64,000 nt of DNA from Methylocystis sp. IM3. Its GTDB lineage: Bacteria; Pseudomonadota; Alphaproteobacteria; Rhizobiales; Beijerinckiaceae. Position numbers and translations under genes: made by a program. The DNA lies in assembly GCF_038070105.1 (NCBI RefSeq), contig NZ_JBBPBZ010000002.1:2492001-2556000 (forward strand), given 5' to 3'. How positions within the stretch are numbered: position 1 is the first letter of the stretch; the number at the start of each line of letters is the position of its first letter. Under the pieces are notes generated by a model that did not search any database, had not been told where the DNA came from, and worked only from the letters and a program-made list of their open reading frames with translations. Below, piece by piece: positions 54,185-64,000 of this stretch.

Positions 54185-54973
54185 TCAATGCGCCGACTTG
54201 AACAGGCGGCCCCAACGCACGGACCAGGGCCAGCGCCAGAACGCCAGAGCCGACTCATCCTTCTTCACCGAGAAGAAAATGATTTCCGCGCGGCCGACCA
54301 GATTGACGAAGGGCACATAGCCGACGCCGCCGATCTCCGGCGCGATGCGGGAGTCCGTCGAGTTGTCGCGGTTGTCGCCCATCATGAAGTAATGATCCGG
54401 GGGCACGACGAAGAGTTCGGTATTGTCGTTCACGCCATGGTCGCCTTCGATCTCGATGATCGTGTGCTCCACGCCCGGATGCTGGCCGTCGCCCGGCAGC
54501 GTTTCCTTGTAGGTCGCGACCGGAACCTCGCGGCCTTCCCGGTTCTCCGTCTCCGCCTTTTCGATCGGCTCGCGCGGCACGACGACGCCGTTGAGATAGA
54601 GGCGCCCCTCGATCATCTGGATGCGGTCGCCGGGCAGGCCAATGACGCGCTTGATATAGTCCGTCTCATTGTCGCGCGGCAGCTTGAACACGACCACGTC
54701 GCCCCGCTTGGGGGTCGAGGCCAGCACGCGGCCCGGAAAGACATTGGGGCCGAAGGGCATGGAATAATTCGAATAGCCATAGGCGTATTTCGAGACGAAC
54801 ACATAGTCGCCGATCAGCAGCGTCGGAATCATCGACCCCGAGGGGATGTTGAAGGGCTGAAACAGCAGCGTGCGGATGACCAGGGCAATGGCCAGCGCCT
54901 GGATGATGACCTTGATGGTCTCGAGAACTCCGCCCTCTTCCTGCTTCTGCGCCACCGGGACGTTCCTGCTCAA
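54185..54973 (-). CDS. lepB: Signal peptidase I
   Basis: LepB removes signal peptides from exported proteins at the inner membrane. One N-terminal transmembrane helix (VIIQALAIALVIRTLLF) is followed by the catalytic Ser in NIPSGSMIPTLLIGD and the catalytic Lys in RGDVVVFKLPRD. Later boxes GDNRDNSTDSR and VPFVNLVGRAEII are also present. I place the start at the TTG at 54973, because a perfect AAGGAG lies seven bases upstream; a GTG at 54955 or 55012 is possible. That gives 262 residues. acpS, often upstream in alphaproteobacteria, is missing. Confidence 0.92.
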   Translation of the reverse strand: MSRNVPVAQKQEEGGVLETIKVIIQALAIALVIRTLLFQPFNIPSGSMIPTLLIGDYVFVSKYAYGYSNYSMPFGPNVFPGRVLASTPKRGDVVVFKLPRDNETDYIKRVIGLPGDRIQMIEGRLYLNGVVVPREPIEKAETENREGREVPVATYKETLPGDGQHPGVEHTIIEIEGDHGVNDNTELFVVPPDHYFMMGDNRDNSTDSRIAPEIGGVGYVPFVNLVGRAEIIFFSVKKDESALAFWRWPWSVRWGRLFKSAH

Positions 54974-55064
54974 GCCACTGCTCCTTGACCTTGGGGGCGT
55001 GCGAAATCCCACCCGACGATCCGCTTAGCACGGCGTCGCCTCAATGAGAACCAGCCGAGGGCGC

Positions 55065-55826
55065 TTAGGGGGCGAGAGCCGCCGCCCGCCCCGCGTCCAT
55101 AGCTTTCCGCATATTGCGGATCGATTCGGCCAGGCCGACGAAGACCGACTCGCCGATGAGGAAATGGCCGATATTCAGCTCGACGATCTGCGGCAGCGCC
55201 GCGACCCTGCGGGCGGTGTCATAATCCATGCCATGGCCGGCGTGGACTTCGAGCCCGCGCGCGCCGGCATAGGCGGCGGCTTCCCGCACGCGCGCGAATT
55301 CGCGTTCGGCGAGCGCCTCATCCCCCACCTCCACCGCATGGCACCAGGCGCCGGTATGCAGCTCGACGACCGGGGCCTTGATCGAGACGGCGGCGTCGAT
55401 CGACTCCGGCGACGGCTCGATGAAGAGCGAGACTCTGATCCCGCCGCGCGTCAGCTGGTCGACATAGGGCGCGAGATAATCATGCCCGCCGATGACGTCG
55501 AGCCCGCCTTCCGTCGTGCGCTCGGTGCGCTTCTCCGGCACGAGGCAGACGGCGTGTGGGGCGGTGGCGAGGGCGATGTCGAGCATCTGCCCGGTCGCCG
55601 CCATTTCAAAATTCAGCGGCTTGCCGATCGAGGCCTTCAGCCGCGCCATGTCGGCGTCGGTGATGTGCCGCCGATCCTCCCGCAGATGCGCGGTGATCCC
55701 GTCCGCGCCGGCGTCGATGGCGAGGAGCGCCGCGCGCACCGGATCGGGCCTGGGGCCGCCGCGCGCATTGCGGATGGTGGCGACGTGATCGACGTTGACG
55801 CCGAGGCGAAGAGGCAATGATGTCAT
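55065..55826 (-). CDS. pdxJ: Pyridoxine 5'-phosphate synthase
   Basis: PdxJ joins 1-deoxyxylulose 5-phosphate with 3-amino-2-oxopropyl phosphate to make pyridoxine phosphate (vitamin B6). The TIM barrel begins [19 protein letters not shown]. Active-site segments are [36 protein letters not shown] and the C-terminal [11 protein letters not shown] and [10 protein letters not shown]. Length 253 residues is normal. It lies between rsh and lepB, 45 bp from the former. It directs toward lepB, with 91 bp between them and no acpS. Confidence 0.95.
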   Translation of the reverse strand: MTSLPLRLGVNVDHVATIRNARGGPRPDPVRAALLAIDAGADGITAHLREDRRHITDADMARLKASIGKPLNFEMAATGQMLDIALATAPHAVCLVPEKRTERTTEGGLDVIGGHDYLAPYVDQLTRGGIRVSLFIEPSPESIDAAVSIKAPVVELHTGAWCHAVEVGDEALAEREFARVREAAAYAGARGLEVHAGHGMDYDTARRVAALPQIVELNIGHFLIGESVFVGLAESIRNMRKAMDAGRAAALAP

Positions 55827-55870
55827 GCACTCTCTTAGCGCGGAGCCGATCCGCTTGTCATCCGCGCGCC

Positions 55871-58084
<2,214 letters not shown>

Positions 58085-58236
58085 GCGCTAGACGCCACGA
58101 CAAGGCAGCGCGGCCTGCCGCCCGTTGTCCGGCGCCGGGGGACGCGCGGCGGGCGGCGTCAGCCGCTGGAAAGGAACCCGAATTGTAGCGCAGCTTTGCC
58201 GCTGTCTCCAAGAGAAGACAGCGACGCAGGGAGCCT

Positions 58237-58623
58237 TTACTCGCCGTCTTCCTCGACCTCGGCCGGCGGCACCAGGCCTTCCAGCCCGCGCAGAAGGTCT
58301 TCCTCGGTCATGCGGTCGAACTGCGCCTCGCCCTCGATGTCGCCGCCCGCGGCGGGAGTCAGCGCCGGCGCGGCCTCGGCCTCCGGCTCGTCGACCTCGA
58401 CGTGCCGCTGCAAGGAATGGATGAAGTCTTCCGAAAGATCGCCGGGCGACAGAGCCGTCTCGGCAATCTCGCGGAGGGCGACCACCGGGTTCTTGTCCCG
58501 ATCCCGATCGACGAGAATCGGCTGGCCGGAAGAAATCAACCGCGCACGATGCGCCGCCAGGAGAACCAGATCGAATCGGTTCTCGATCTTGTCGATGCAA
58601 TCTTCGACGGTGACGCGCGCCAT
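58237..58623 (-). CDS. rpoZ: RNA polymerase omega subunit
   Basis: Omega stabilises the RNA polymerase beta-prime subunit and in many bacteria contributes to ppGpp binding. The N-terminus [20 protein letters not shown] is the family signature, followed by [14 protein letters not shown] and [11 protein letters not shown]. The C-terminal half is an acidic, alanine-rich extension common in alphaproteobacteria. Length 128 residues is normal for the group. It lies upstream of rsh on the same strand and probably heads that operon. Confidence 0.95.
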   Translation of the reverse strand: MARVTVEDCIDKIENRFDLVLLAAHRARLISSGQPILVDRDRDKNPVVALREIAETALSPGDLSEDFIHSLQRHVEVDEPEAEAAPALTPAAGGDIEGEAQFDRMTEEDLLRGLEGLVPPAEVEEDGE

Positions 58624-59002
58624 CTGTCCGCAGCTCCTGTCTGTGGGGAAAGTGGGCAGTTACACCAATACGGTTGACAGATCAATCGCAGCCTGAGCTT
58701 CTCTCACGCCCATAGCGGGTTAAGGGCGCCCACATTGAGCGCCAAAACACCCGATTCTTGGAAATTTTACAAAGTATTGCGCGCCTGACGCCGTAGTTCC
58801 TCTTGACGTTGCGTCACAACGGCGCAAATTACCAGCCGTGACGCTGCGGCGTCCAAATTTCGACAAAGGCGCCCTACCGAAATGAGTGCGACGGCGGTTT
58901 GTCGACAATCAAGGCCGCTTCAACAGGGTTGAATGCGCGGAAAGCCCGGCCGACCTGGAGCCTTGGAAAGGCGACCGTTACAGAACCGAATGCGAGAATA
59001 AA

Positions 59003-59614
59003 ATGGCTGATATCGAACGTATTGCGTTATTTATTGACGGCGCCAACCTCTACGCCACCGCCAAGTCGCTTGGCTTCGACATCGACTATAAGCGCCTGCT
59101 GCGTGAGTTCCAAGCCAAGGGCCGCCTGATACGCGCATTCTATTACACGGCACTGATCGAGGATCAGGAATATTCTTCCATTCGCCCGCTGATCGACTGG
59201 CTGGACTACAACGGCTACGCTGTCGTGACGAAGCCCACGAAGGAATTCGTCGACTCGCTCGGCCGCCGCAAGGTCAAGGGGAATATGGACATCGAACTCG
59301 CGGTCGACGCGATGGAGATGGCCGAGCACATCGACCATATGGTTCTGTTCTCGGGCGACGGCGATTTCCGCTCGCTCGTCGAGGCCGTGCAGCGCAAGGG
59401 CGTGCGCGTCTCCGTCATCTCGACGATCACCACTCAGCCGCCGATGATCGCCGACGAGCTGCGCCGCCAGGCGGACGAGTTCATCGACCTCATCCACCTC
59501 GTCGGCAAGATCGGCCGTGATCCGGGCGAGCGCGCCGAGCGCATGCAGCGTTATCAGGAGCGTCGCCCCATGCCCGCGCCCGTCACTGCGGGCCACGAGG
59601 ACGACGAAGGCTGA
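59003..59614 (+). CDS. NYN-domain protein (LabA-like)
   Basis: A 203-residue protein with a NYN/PIN-like nuclease fold. The acidic metal-binding residues are in ALFIDGANLY, KGNMDIELAVDAM and VLFSGDGDFRSLVEAV. LabA/DUF88 proteins of this type may process RNA or act in signalling; alphaproteobacterial copies are widely conserved beside rpoZ and smpB, as here. The C-terminal 40 residues are polar and disordered. The ATG at 59003 starts the conserved domain; the open frame upstream to 58886 lacks similarity. A strong terminator follows at 59642-59671. Confidence 0.88.
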   Translation: MADIERIALFIDGANLYATAKSLGFDIDYKRLLREFQAKGRLIRAFYYTALIEDQEYSSIRPLIDWLDYNGYAVVTKPTKEFVDSLGRRKVKGNMDIELAVDAMEMAEHIDHMVLFSGDGDFRSLVEAVQRKGVRVSVISTITTQPPMIADELRRQADEFIDLIHLVGKIGRDPGERAERMQRYQERRPMPAPVTAGHEDDEG

Positions 59615-59641
59615 CGCGCTTCACCGACTTTCCGAGACACG

Positions 59642-59671
59642 AGCCCGGCCCCGCGCCGGGCTTTCTTTTTT
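59642..59671 (+). terminator. Intrinsic terminator after the NYN gene
   Basis: GCCCGGC and GCCGGGC form a 7-bp stem with a CCCGC loop, followed by TTTCTTTTTT. Classical Rho-independent terminator, 28 bases past the stop. Confidence 0.85.
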
Positions 59672-59715
59672 GGTGCGGGCGATCATGACCGAGCGCCGCG
59701 ACCTTGCCAGCGTGG

Positions 59716-59737
59716 ATGGCGGGGACAGCCCCGCCAT
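59716..59737. other. 9-bp hairpin near the smpB 3' end
   Basis: ATGGCGGGG and CCCCGCCAT pair perfectly around ACAG. It lies 20 bases beyond the smpB stop and could protect or end that leftward transcript, although no T-run follows. Confidence 0.4.
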
Positions 59738-59757
59738 GAGGGAACGCGGCTGGATCG

Positions 59758-60234
59758 CTAACCTTTTTCCCGCATGAGGCGGCCTTTTTCGCGGCTCCAG
59801 TCGCGCTTCTTCTCGACCTCGCGCTTGTCGTGGATCTTCTTGCCCCGCCCGAGGGCGATCTGCAGCTTCGCGCGGCCCTTGTCGTTGAAATAGAGCTTCA
59901 GCGGCACGATGGTCATGCCCTCACGCTCAACCGCCTGTGCGAGCTTGGCGATCTCCCGCGACTTCAGGAGCAGTTTGCGCGGCCGCTTGGGCTCGTGGTT
60001 GAAGCGGTTGCCGGAGAGATACTCCGGAATATTGGCGTTCACGAGCCAAGCCTCGCCATGCCGGTCGACATGGGCGTAGCTCTCGGCGATGGTCGCCTTG
60101 CCGGTGCGCAGCGACTTCACCTCCGTTCCGGTCAGGGCGAGGCCCGCCTCGAAGGTTTCGCCAATCTCGTAATTGAAGCGCGCCCTGCGGTTGTCCGCGA
60201 CGACCTTGTGATTTGGCTCCTGCTTTGCGGCCAC
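59758..60234 (-). CDS. smpB: SsrA-binding protein SmpB
   Basis: SmpB binds tmRNA and delivers it to stalled ribosomes for trans-translation. The OB-like core reads [39 protein letters not shown] and NIPEYLSG. The C-terminal basic tail ([18 protein letters not shown]) is the part that enters the mRNA channel. Length 158 residues is standard. It lies 9 bp after dapA in the same direction, a common alphaproteobacterial pairing. Confidence 0.95.
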   Translation of the reverse strand: MAAKQEPNHKVVADNRRARFNYEIGETFEAGLALTGTEVKSLRTGKATIAESYAHVDRHGEAWLVNANIPEYLSGNRFNHEPKRPRKLLLKSREIAKLAQAVEREGMTIVPLKLYFNDKGRAKLQIALGRGKKIHDKREVEKKRDWSREKGRLMREKG

Positions 60235-60243
60235 GACCCGTCC

Positions 60244-61137
60244 TTAAGCCGGCAGAACGCCGGCGCGGATCATGGCGGCGCGAATGCGGTCCTTGGTCGC
60301 CTGGGTGGAGGGCACCAGCGGCAGCCGCACCTCCTCGCGCGCCTTGCCGAGCAGCGACAGGCCATATTTCGCGCCGGTCACGCCCGCCTCGAGGAAGGTC
60401 GCGACATGGAGCGGCACGAGACGGTCCTGGATCTCCAGCGCCTTGGCGTAATCTCCTGCAAGGCAGGCGTTTTGCAAGTCGGCGCAGAGGCGCGGCGCGA
60501 TGTTGGAGACGACGGAGATGCAGCCATGGGCGCCGGCGGCCATGCAGGCGAGCGCGGTGAGATCGTCGCCCGAAAGCTGGATGAAATCCGGTCCCATCGC
60601 CTCGCGCTGGAGCGAAATGCGGCCGATATTGCCGGTCGCGTCCTTCACGCCCACGATGTTCTTGAGTTCGGAAAGCCGCTTCATCGTATCGACGCTCATG
60701 TCGATCACCGAGCGCGGCGGAATGTTGTAGATGACGATCGGAATCGACACGGCGTCGTTGATCGCCTTGAAATGCAGGTAAAGCCCTTCCTGATTGGGCT
60801 TGTTGTAATAAGGCGTGACGATCAGGAGCCCGTCGGCGCCGGCGCGCTCCGCATGGCCGGCAAGGGCGATCGCCTCGCGCGTATTGTTCGAGCCCGCGCC
60901 GGCGATGACCGGCACGCGCCCCTTGGCCGCGCGAATGGTTTCCGTAACGACCCGGCCATGTTCCTCATGGCTCAGCGTCGGGCTCTCGCCCGTCGTTCCG
61001 ACGGGAACGAGGCCGTGCGTTCCCTGCTCGATCTGCCAGCCGACGAGCGCGTGAAGCGCCTCATAATCGACCTCTCCATTGGCGAAAGGCGTGACGAGAG
61101 CCGTGATCGACCCATGAAAAATCGGCTTTTTGCTCAT
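60244..61137 (-). CDS. dapA: 4-hydroxy-tetrahydrodipicolinate synthase
   Basis: DapA condenses pyruvate and aspartate semialdehyde, the entry step to lysine and diaminopimelate. The barrel starts [20 protein letters not shown]. The loop [14 protein letters not shown] and the Schiff-base lysine in [13 protein letters not shown] (about residue 161) are present, as is the Tyr of YNIPPRSV. The start at 61137 gives 297 residues, normal length; 33 extra upstream codons show no similarity. It is followed by smpB and divergent from the lytic transglycosylase gene. Confidence 0.95.
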   Translation of the reverse strand: MSKKPIFHGSITALVTPFANGEVDYEALHALVGWQIEQGTHGLVPVGTTGESPTLSHEEHGRVVTETIRAAKGRVPVIAGAGSNNTREAIALAGHAERAGADGLLIVTPYYNKPNQEGLYLHFKAINDAVSIPIVIYNIPPRSVIDMSVDTMKRLSELKNIVGVKDATGNIGRISLQREAMGPDFIQLSGDDLTALACMAAGAHGCISVVSNIAPRLCADLQNACLAGDYAKALEIQDRLVPLHVATFLEAGVTGAKYGLSLLGKAREEVRLPLVPSTQATKDRIRAAMIRAGVLPA

Positions 61138-61341
61138 AGATTCAGCAACTTCCTCGCGCCTCACAGCCGCCGTATTCGCGTCCGAATGATACTCGCGTCT
61201 TTCATAGCGGCTGGGCGCTTGTGAGAAAAGCCCCACCTGAAGCCAGTTGGGCGTGCGCAGGCGCCGGCGACACGGCGACGCTCATGGTTGAGAATTCGTA
61301 AACCATTAGGGTCCAGCCTCTGAAGACGGAAGCGAAACGCG

Positions 61342-63606
61342 ATGACTTTGCCTCCACGGGTTTCGATGCGCCTCAAGCTCCTCGCCACTACCGCCGCGAT
61401 CGCCCTGATCACGCCCGCCTTCACCGGCCTCGATGATCTGAGCGATCGCCAAGCGCGGCCCGAATATTCGAACGTCGTTCCCTATGTTCCGTTCAGCGTC
61501 GGCGCCTGGCGCGCCCGCGTCGGCAACCTCGAGGAAGCGGTGCGCGGATTTGTCACGGGCGAGCCGCCTCATACCGAGGCCGCGCATCCGCCCCAGGCCA
61601 CGCTCTTTGGACAGGACGAGGCGACCCTTTCGCCGCTCGCCCGTTACGCGCCGCCGGAGGGCTGGCCCCGCGCCAGCGCGCCGGGCGCCGTCGATCCGGC
61701 GAAGCTGCTGGGGGCTGATTTCGAGAATTTCTACCCGGCCCTCGCCGCCTTCCGCGCCGGGGACTTCGCCAGCGGCGAGGAGGCTGCGGCCAATCTCCAG
61801 ACCAATCTCGCGGACACGGCCGCGCGCTGGGTGGGCCTGAAGCTGCATTCTCACGAGGCGGGCTTCAAGCGCATCACGGCCTTCATCGCCGCCCATCCGG
61901 ATTGGCCGGCGGCCGACTGGCTGCGCCGCCGCGCGGAAGAGGCGCTCGTCGCGGAGCACCAGCCCGACCGCATCGTCAGGGGCTGGTTCGCCGAAACAAA
62001 GCCGCAGACGGCCTATGGCAAGTTCGCCCTCGCCCGCGCCCTCGCGCGCGAGGGAGATTTCGAGACGGCCGCGCAACTCGCGAAAGAGGCGTGGCGCGAA
62101 GAGGATCTCGGTCAGAGTTTCGAGACCCAGTTCTACAAGGAGCTCGGCGCGCTGCTCACGGTCGAGGATCATAAATATCGCGCCGACCGCCTGCTTTACG
62201 CGGGCAAGAATGTGCTCGGCCTGCGCGCCGCCGAACTCGTCGGCAAGGATGTCGCGCTGCTCGCCCGCGCGCGCGCCGCGGCGAACAACGGCGCCGGCGG
62301 CGAGAAGCTCTTCGCCGCCGTGCCGCCGTCGCTGCAAAACGACCCCGGCCTGCTCTTCTCGCGCATTCGCAGCCTCAACACCGCCAAGAAGTTCACCGAC
62401 GCCGGCGCGCTCTTCCGCAAGGCGCCGACCGACCCCGCGAAGGTGATCGACGGCGACGCCTGGTGGGCGGAGCGGCGCCAGACCTCCCGCAAATTGCTCG
62501 ACATGGGCGACGCCGACACCGCCTATCTGATTGCATCGCAGCATTGCGCGGAATCGACCAGCAACAAGGTCGAAGCGGAATTCATGGCGGGCTGGATCGC
62601 GCTGCGCTTCCTGGACGATCCGTCGCGCGCGGCGCGCCATTTCGCGGCGCTCGATCAGGTCGCGGAGACGCCGCTGCAAAAGTCGCGAGCGCTCTATTGG
62701 CGCGGCCGGGCCGCCGAGGCCTATCACACGACCGACGACGACGCGAAGGCGCGCGACTTCTATCGGCAGGCCGCCGCCCATTCGACGACCTTCTACGGTC
62801 AGCTCGCGAGCGCCAAGCTCGGAGCGGAAGACCAGCCGCTGCGCCCCGCCCCGGCGGCCGCGCGGGATCACGAGCGCCACGAGGCCGTGCGCGTCGTGGA
62901 GCTGTTGCTCGCGACCGGCGACAGGGACGTCGCCGCGCCGCTCGCGCTCGACTCGACGAAAAACATGCCGGACACCCGGCAGATCGCGGCGCTGGGCGAA
63001 GCCATCGCCAGCCAGCGCGACGCCAAGCTGTCGCTCGTCTTCGGCAAGAGCGCCTCCTATCGCGGCGTGCCGCTCGACGACGTGGCCTTCCCCTCCTATG
63101 GCGTGCCGAACTTCGACGCGCTTCCCAACTCCGCCTCGCGCTCGGTCGTCTATGCGATCGCGCGGCAGGAGAGCGCCTTCGATCCGAAGGCGGTTTCTTC
63201 CGCCGGCGCGATGGGGCTGATGCAAATGATCGCCTCGACGGCGCGCCACACCGCCTATCAGCACGGCCTCCCCTTCGATCCCGCGCGCATGATCAAGGAG
63301 CCCGCCTTCAACGCCAGGCTCGGCGCGGCGCATCTCGGCACGCTGCTCGGCGAATACAGGGGCGCCTATCTCCTGACCTTCGCGGCCTATAACGCCGGCG
63401 GCGGGCGCGTAAAGCAATGGATCGACGCCTATGGCGATCCGCGCAAGCCCAATGTCGATCCGATCGACTGGGTGGAGCGCATCCCCATCACCGAAACACG
63501 CAATTACGTGCAGCGCGTGATGGAGAACTTTGTGGTCTATCGCGCCAAATTCGGCGACACCGGCACCCCCGCGCCGCAGGTGCAGCTCGCGCGCTTCGGG
63601 ACGTGA
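61342..63606 (+). CDS. Soluble lytic murein transglycosylase
   Basis: A 754-residue periplasmic enzyme that cleaves peptidoglycan glycan strands to 1,6-anhydromuropeptides. A signal peptide (LKLLATTAAIALITPAFT) is followed by a long alpha-helical, superhelical domain, as in Slt70. The C-terminal catalytic SLT domain starts IARQESAFDPKAVSSAGAMG, where the Glu near residue 610 is the acid catalyst; YLLTFAAYNAGGGRVKQW is its second motif. A methionine eight residues in (61366) is an alternative start. Divergent from dapA across about 200 bp. Confidence 0.92.
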   Translation: MTLPPRVSMRLKLLATTAAIALITPAFTGLDDLSDRQARPEYSNVVPYVPFSVGAWRARVGNLEEAVRGFVTGEPPHTEAAHPPQATLFGQDEATLSPLARYAPPEGWPRASAPGAVDPAKLLGADFENFYPALAAFRAGDFASGEEAAANLQTNLADTAARWVGLKLHSHEAGFKRITAFIAAHPDWPAADWLRRRAEEALVAEHQPDRIVRGWFAETKPQTAYGKFALARALAREGDFETAAQLAKEAWREEDLGQSFETQFYKELGALLTVEDHKYRADRLLYAGKNVLGLRAAELVGKDVALLARARAAANNGAGGEKLFAAVPPSLQNDPGLLFSRIRSLNTAKKFTDAGALFRKAPTDPAKVIDGDAWWAERRQTSRKLLDMGDADTAYLIASQHCAESTSNKVEAEFMAGWIALRFLDDPSRAARHFAALDQVAETPLQKSRALYWRGRAAEAYHTTDDDAKARDFYRQAAAHSTTFYGQLASAKLGAEDQPLRPAPAAARDHERHEAVRVVELLLATGDRDVAAPLALDSTKNMPDTRQIAALGEAIASQRDAKLSLVFGKSASYRGVPLDDVAFPSYGVPNFDALPNSASRSVVYAIARQESAFDPKAVSSAGAMGLMQMIASTARHTAYQHGLPFDPARMIKEPAFNARLGAAHLGTLLGEYRGAYLLTFAAYNAGGGRVKQWIDAYGDPRKPNVDPIDWVERIPITETRNYVQRVMENFVVYRAKFGDTGTPAPQVQLARFGT

Positions 63607-63741
63607 GGGTTTCGCGGTCGGATCGAGACCTGCGGCCGGCGGTGGCAAAGCCAGATTGATCAGCGCCTGTGTGCTTTATACAGGACTGGAAAAATTCACG
63701 GTTCAGACGCTGATACACCTTCAGCTTTTTTAGAATCGCAA

Positions 63742-64000
63742 TCAGGGAGCTAACGCATACAGTACCGTCTCTTCCTGATGGACGGTGTGGTGATCGAGGA
63801 ATAAGTCATATTCGCTGCAAAACGAGCTAATCAGCTGAGGTATTTCTATAAAATCAGATTCGCGATGATAAACTGAGATCGCCAAACGCGGCTTAAACTG
63901 TTTGATCGTCTTTGCGGCTCCCTTTAGCGCATCCACTTCTGCGCCCTCGATATCCATTTTGATAAAATCTACGCGTGGAAGAACGCCGCAATCCACGAGC
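63742..64000 (-). CDS. FkbM-type methyltransferase, C-terminal part
   Basis: The gene enters from the right edge, so the N-terminal SAM-binding region is missing. The visible part has VDFIKMDIEGAEVDALKGA, the FkbM-family segment after the SAM fold, then PRLAISVYHRESDF and a C-terminal beta region ending VLYALAP. Such enzymes methylate sugars or O-antigen and antibiotic hydroxyl groups. It is AT-richer than the neighbouring core genes, which may mean recent acquisition or a surface-polysaccharide locus starting beyond the window. It converges with the lytic transglycosylase. Confidence 0.8.
   Translation of the reverse strand, partial: LVDCGVLPRVDFIKMDIEGAEVDALKGAAKTIKQFKPRLAISVYHRESDFIEIPQLISSFCSEYDLFLDHHTVHQEETVLYALAP

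Noticed and set aside
61306..63648. 780-codon open frame antisense to the lytic transglycosylase
   Set aside because: Shadow of the real gene; starts and ends around it and shows only Arg/Glu/Gly repeats.

Overview
The window is GC-rich chromosomal DNA from an alphaproteobacterium. Several neighbourhoods are typical of Hyphomicrobiales (Rhizobiales): hisB divergent from hslVU, divK-pleD, and rpoZ-rsh-pdxJ-lepB-rnc-era-recO. A methylotroph-type relative (Methylocystaceae/Beijerinckiaceae) is my best guess. Nothing in the window proves it: no methane or methanol oxidation gene and no rRNA is present.

Layout. 0-10 kb is mostly core: the start of hisB, hslVU, trpS, a glycolate oxidase operon (glcDEF) beside a GlcG-like gene, DUF3572, divK and pleD, then tRNA-Ala(GGC). 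10.5-18.3 kb is accessory: a cupin, small membrane proteins, a nucleoside deaminase, two tandem GH1-like glycosidases, a coiled-coil protein, a di-iron hydroxylase, an SRPBCC protein and a short LOV photoreceptor. 18.4-27.2 kb is redox and lipid: a Tat-exported molybdopterin oxidoreductase with its cytochrome b, a cytochrome c, an ACP/acyl-AMP ligase/acyltransferase fusion with a metallo-beta-lactamase-fold gene, a membrane nucleotide cyclase and an L-lactate dehydrogenase.

27.3-45 kb is the unusual part. It holds four paralogous LuxR-type regulators with degenerate receiver domains (CsgD-like). It also holds small secreted proteins with curlin-type Q-x-G-x2-N-x5-Q repeats. A 1178-residue outer-membrane protein fuses a TpsB/FhaC-type transporter to two Omp25-like beta-barrels. 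A short motif, [FI]NPxVLAP[AS]A[RK], is shared by that transporter and three small exported proteins. The same region carries an Omp25-like porin, a cyclase-family enzyme, a frameshifted DUF4239 pseudogene, a NepR-like anti-sigma factor and a large exported DUF4838 protein. No csgG, csgE or csgF is visible. My reading is a surface-fibre or adhesion locus with curli-like subunits and CsgD-like regulators but a different outer-membrane exporter. It ends near a polysaccharide-export lipoprotein and tRNA-Arg(ACG).

46-64 kb returns to core: an alpha/beta hydrolase, cysE, parC, recO, era, rnc, lepB, pdxJ, rsh, rpoZ, a NYN-domain gene, smpB, dapA and a soluble lytic transglycosylase. The window ends inside a FkbM-type methyltransferase. 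acpS, often found between pdxJ and lepB in alphaproteobacteria, is absent there. REP-like GC-rich palindromes lie between several core genes.
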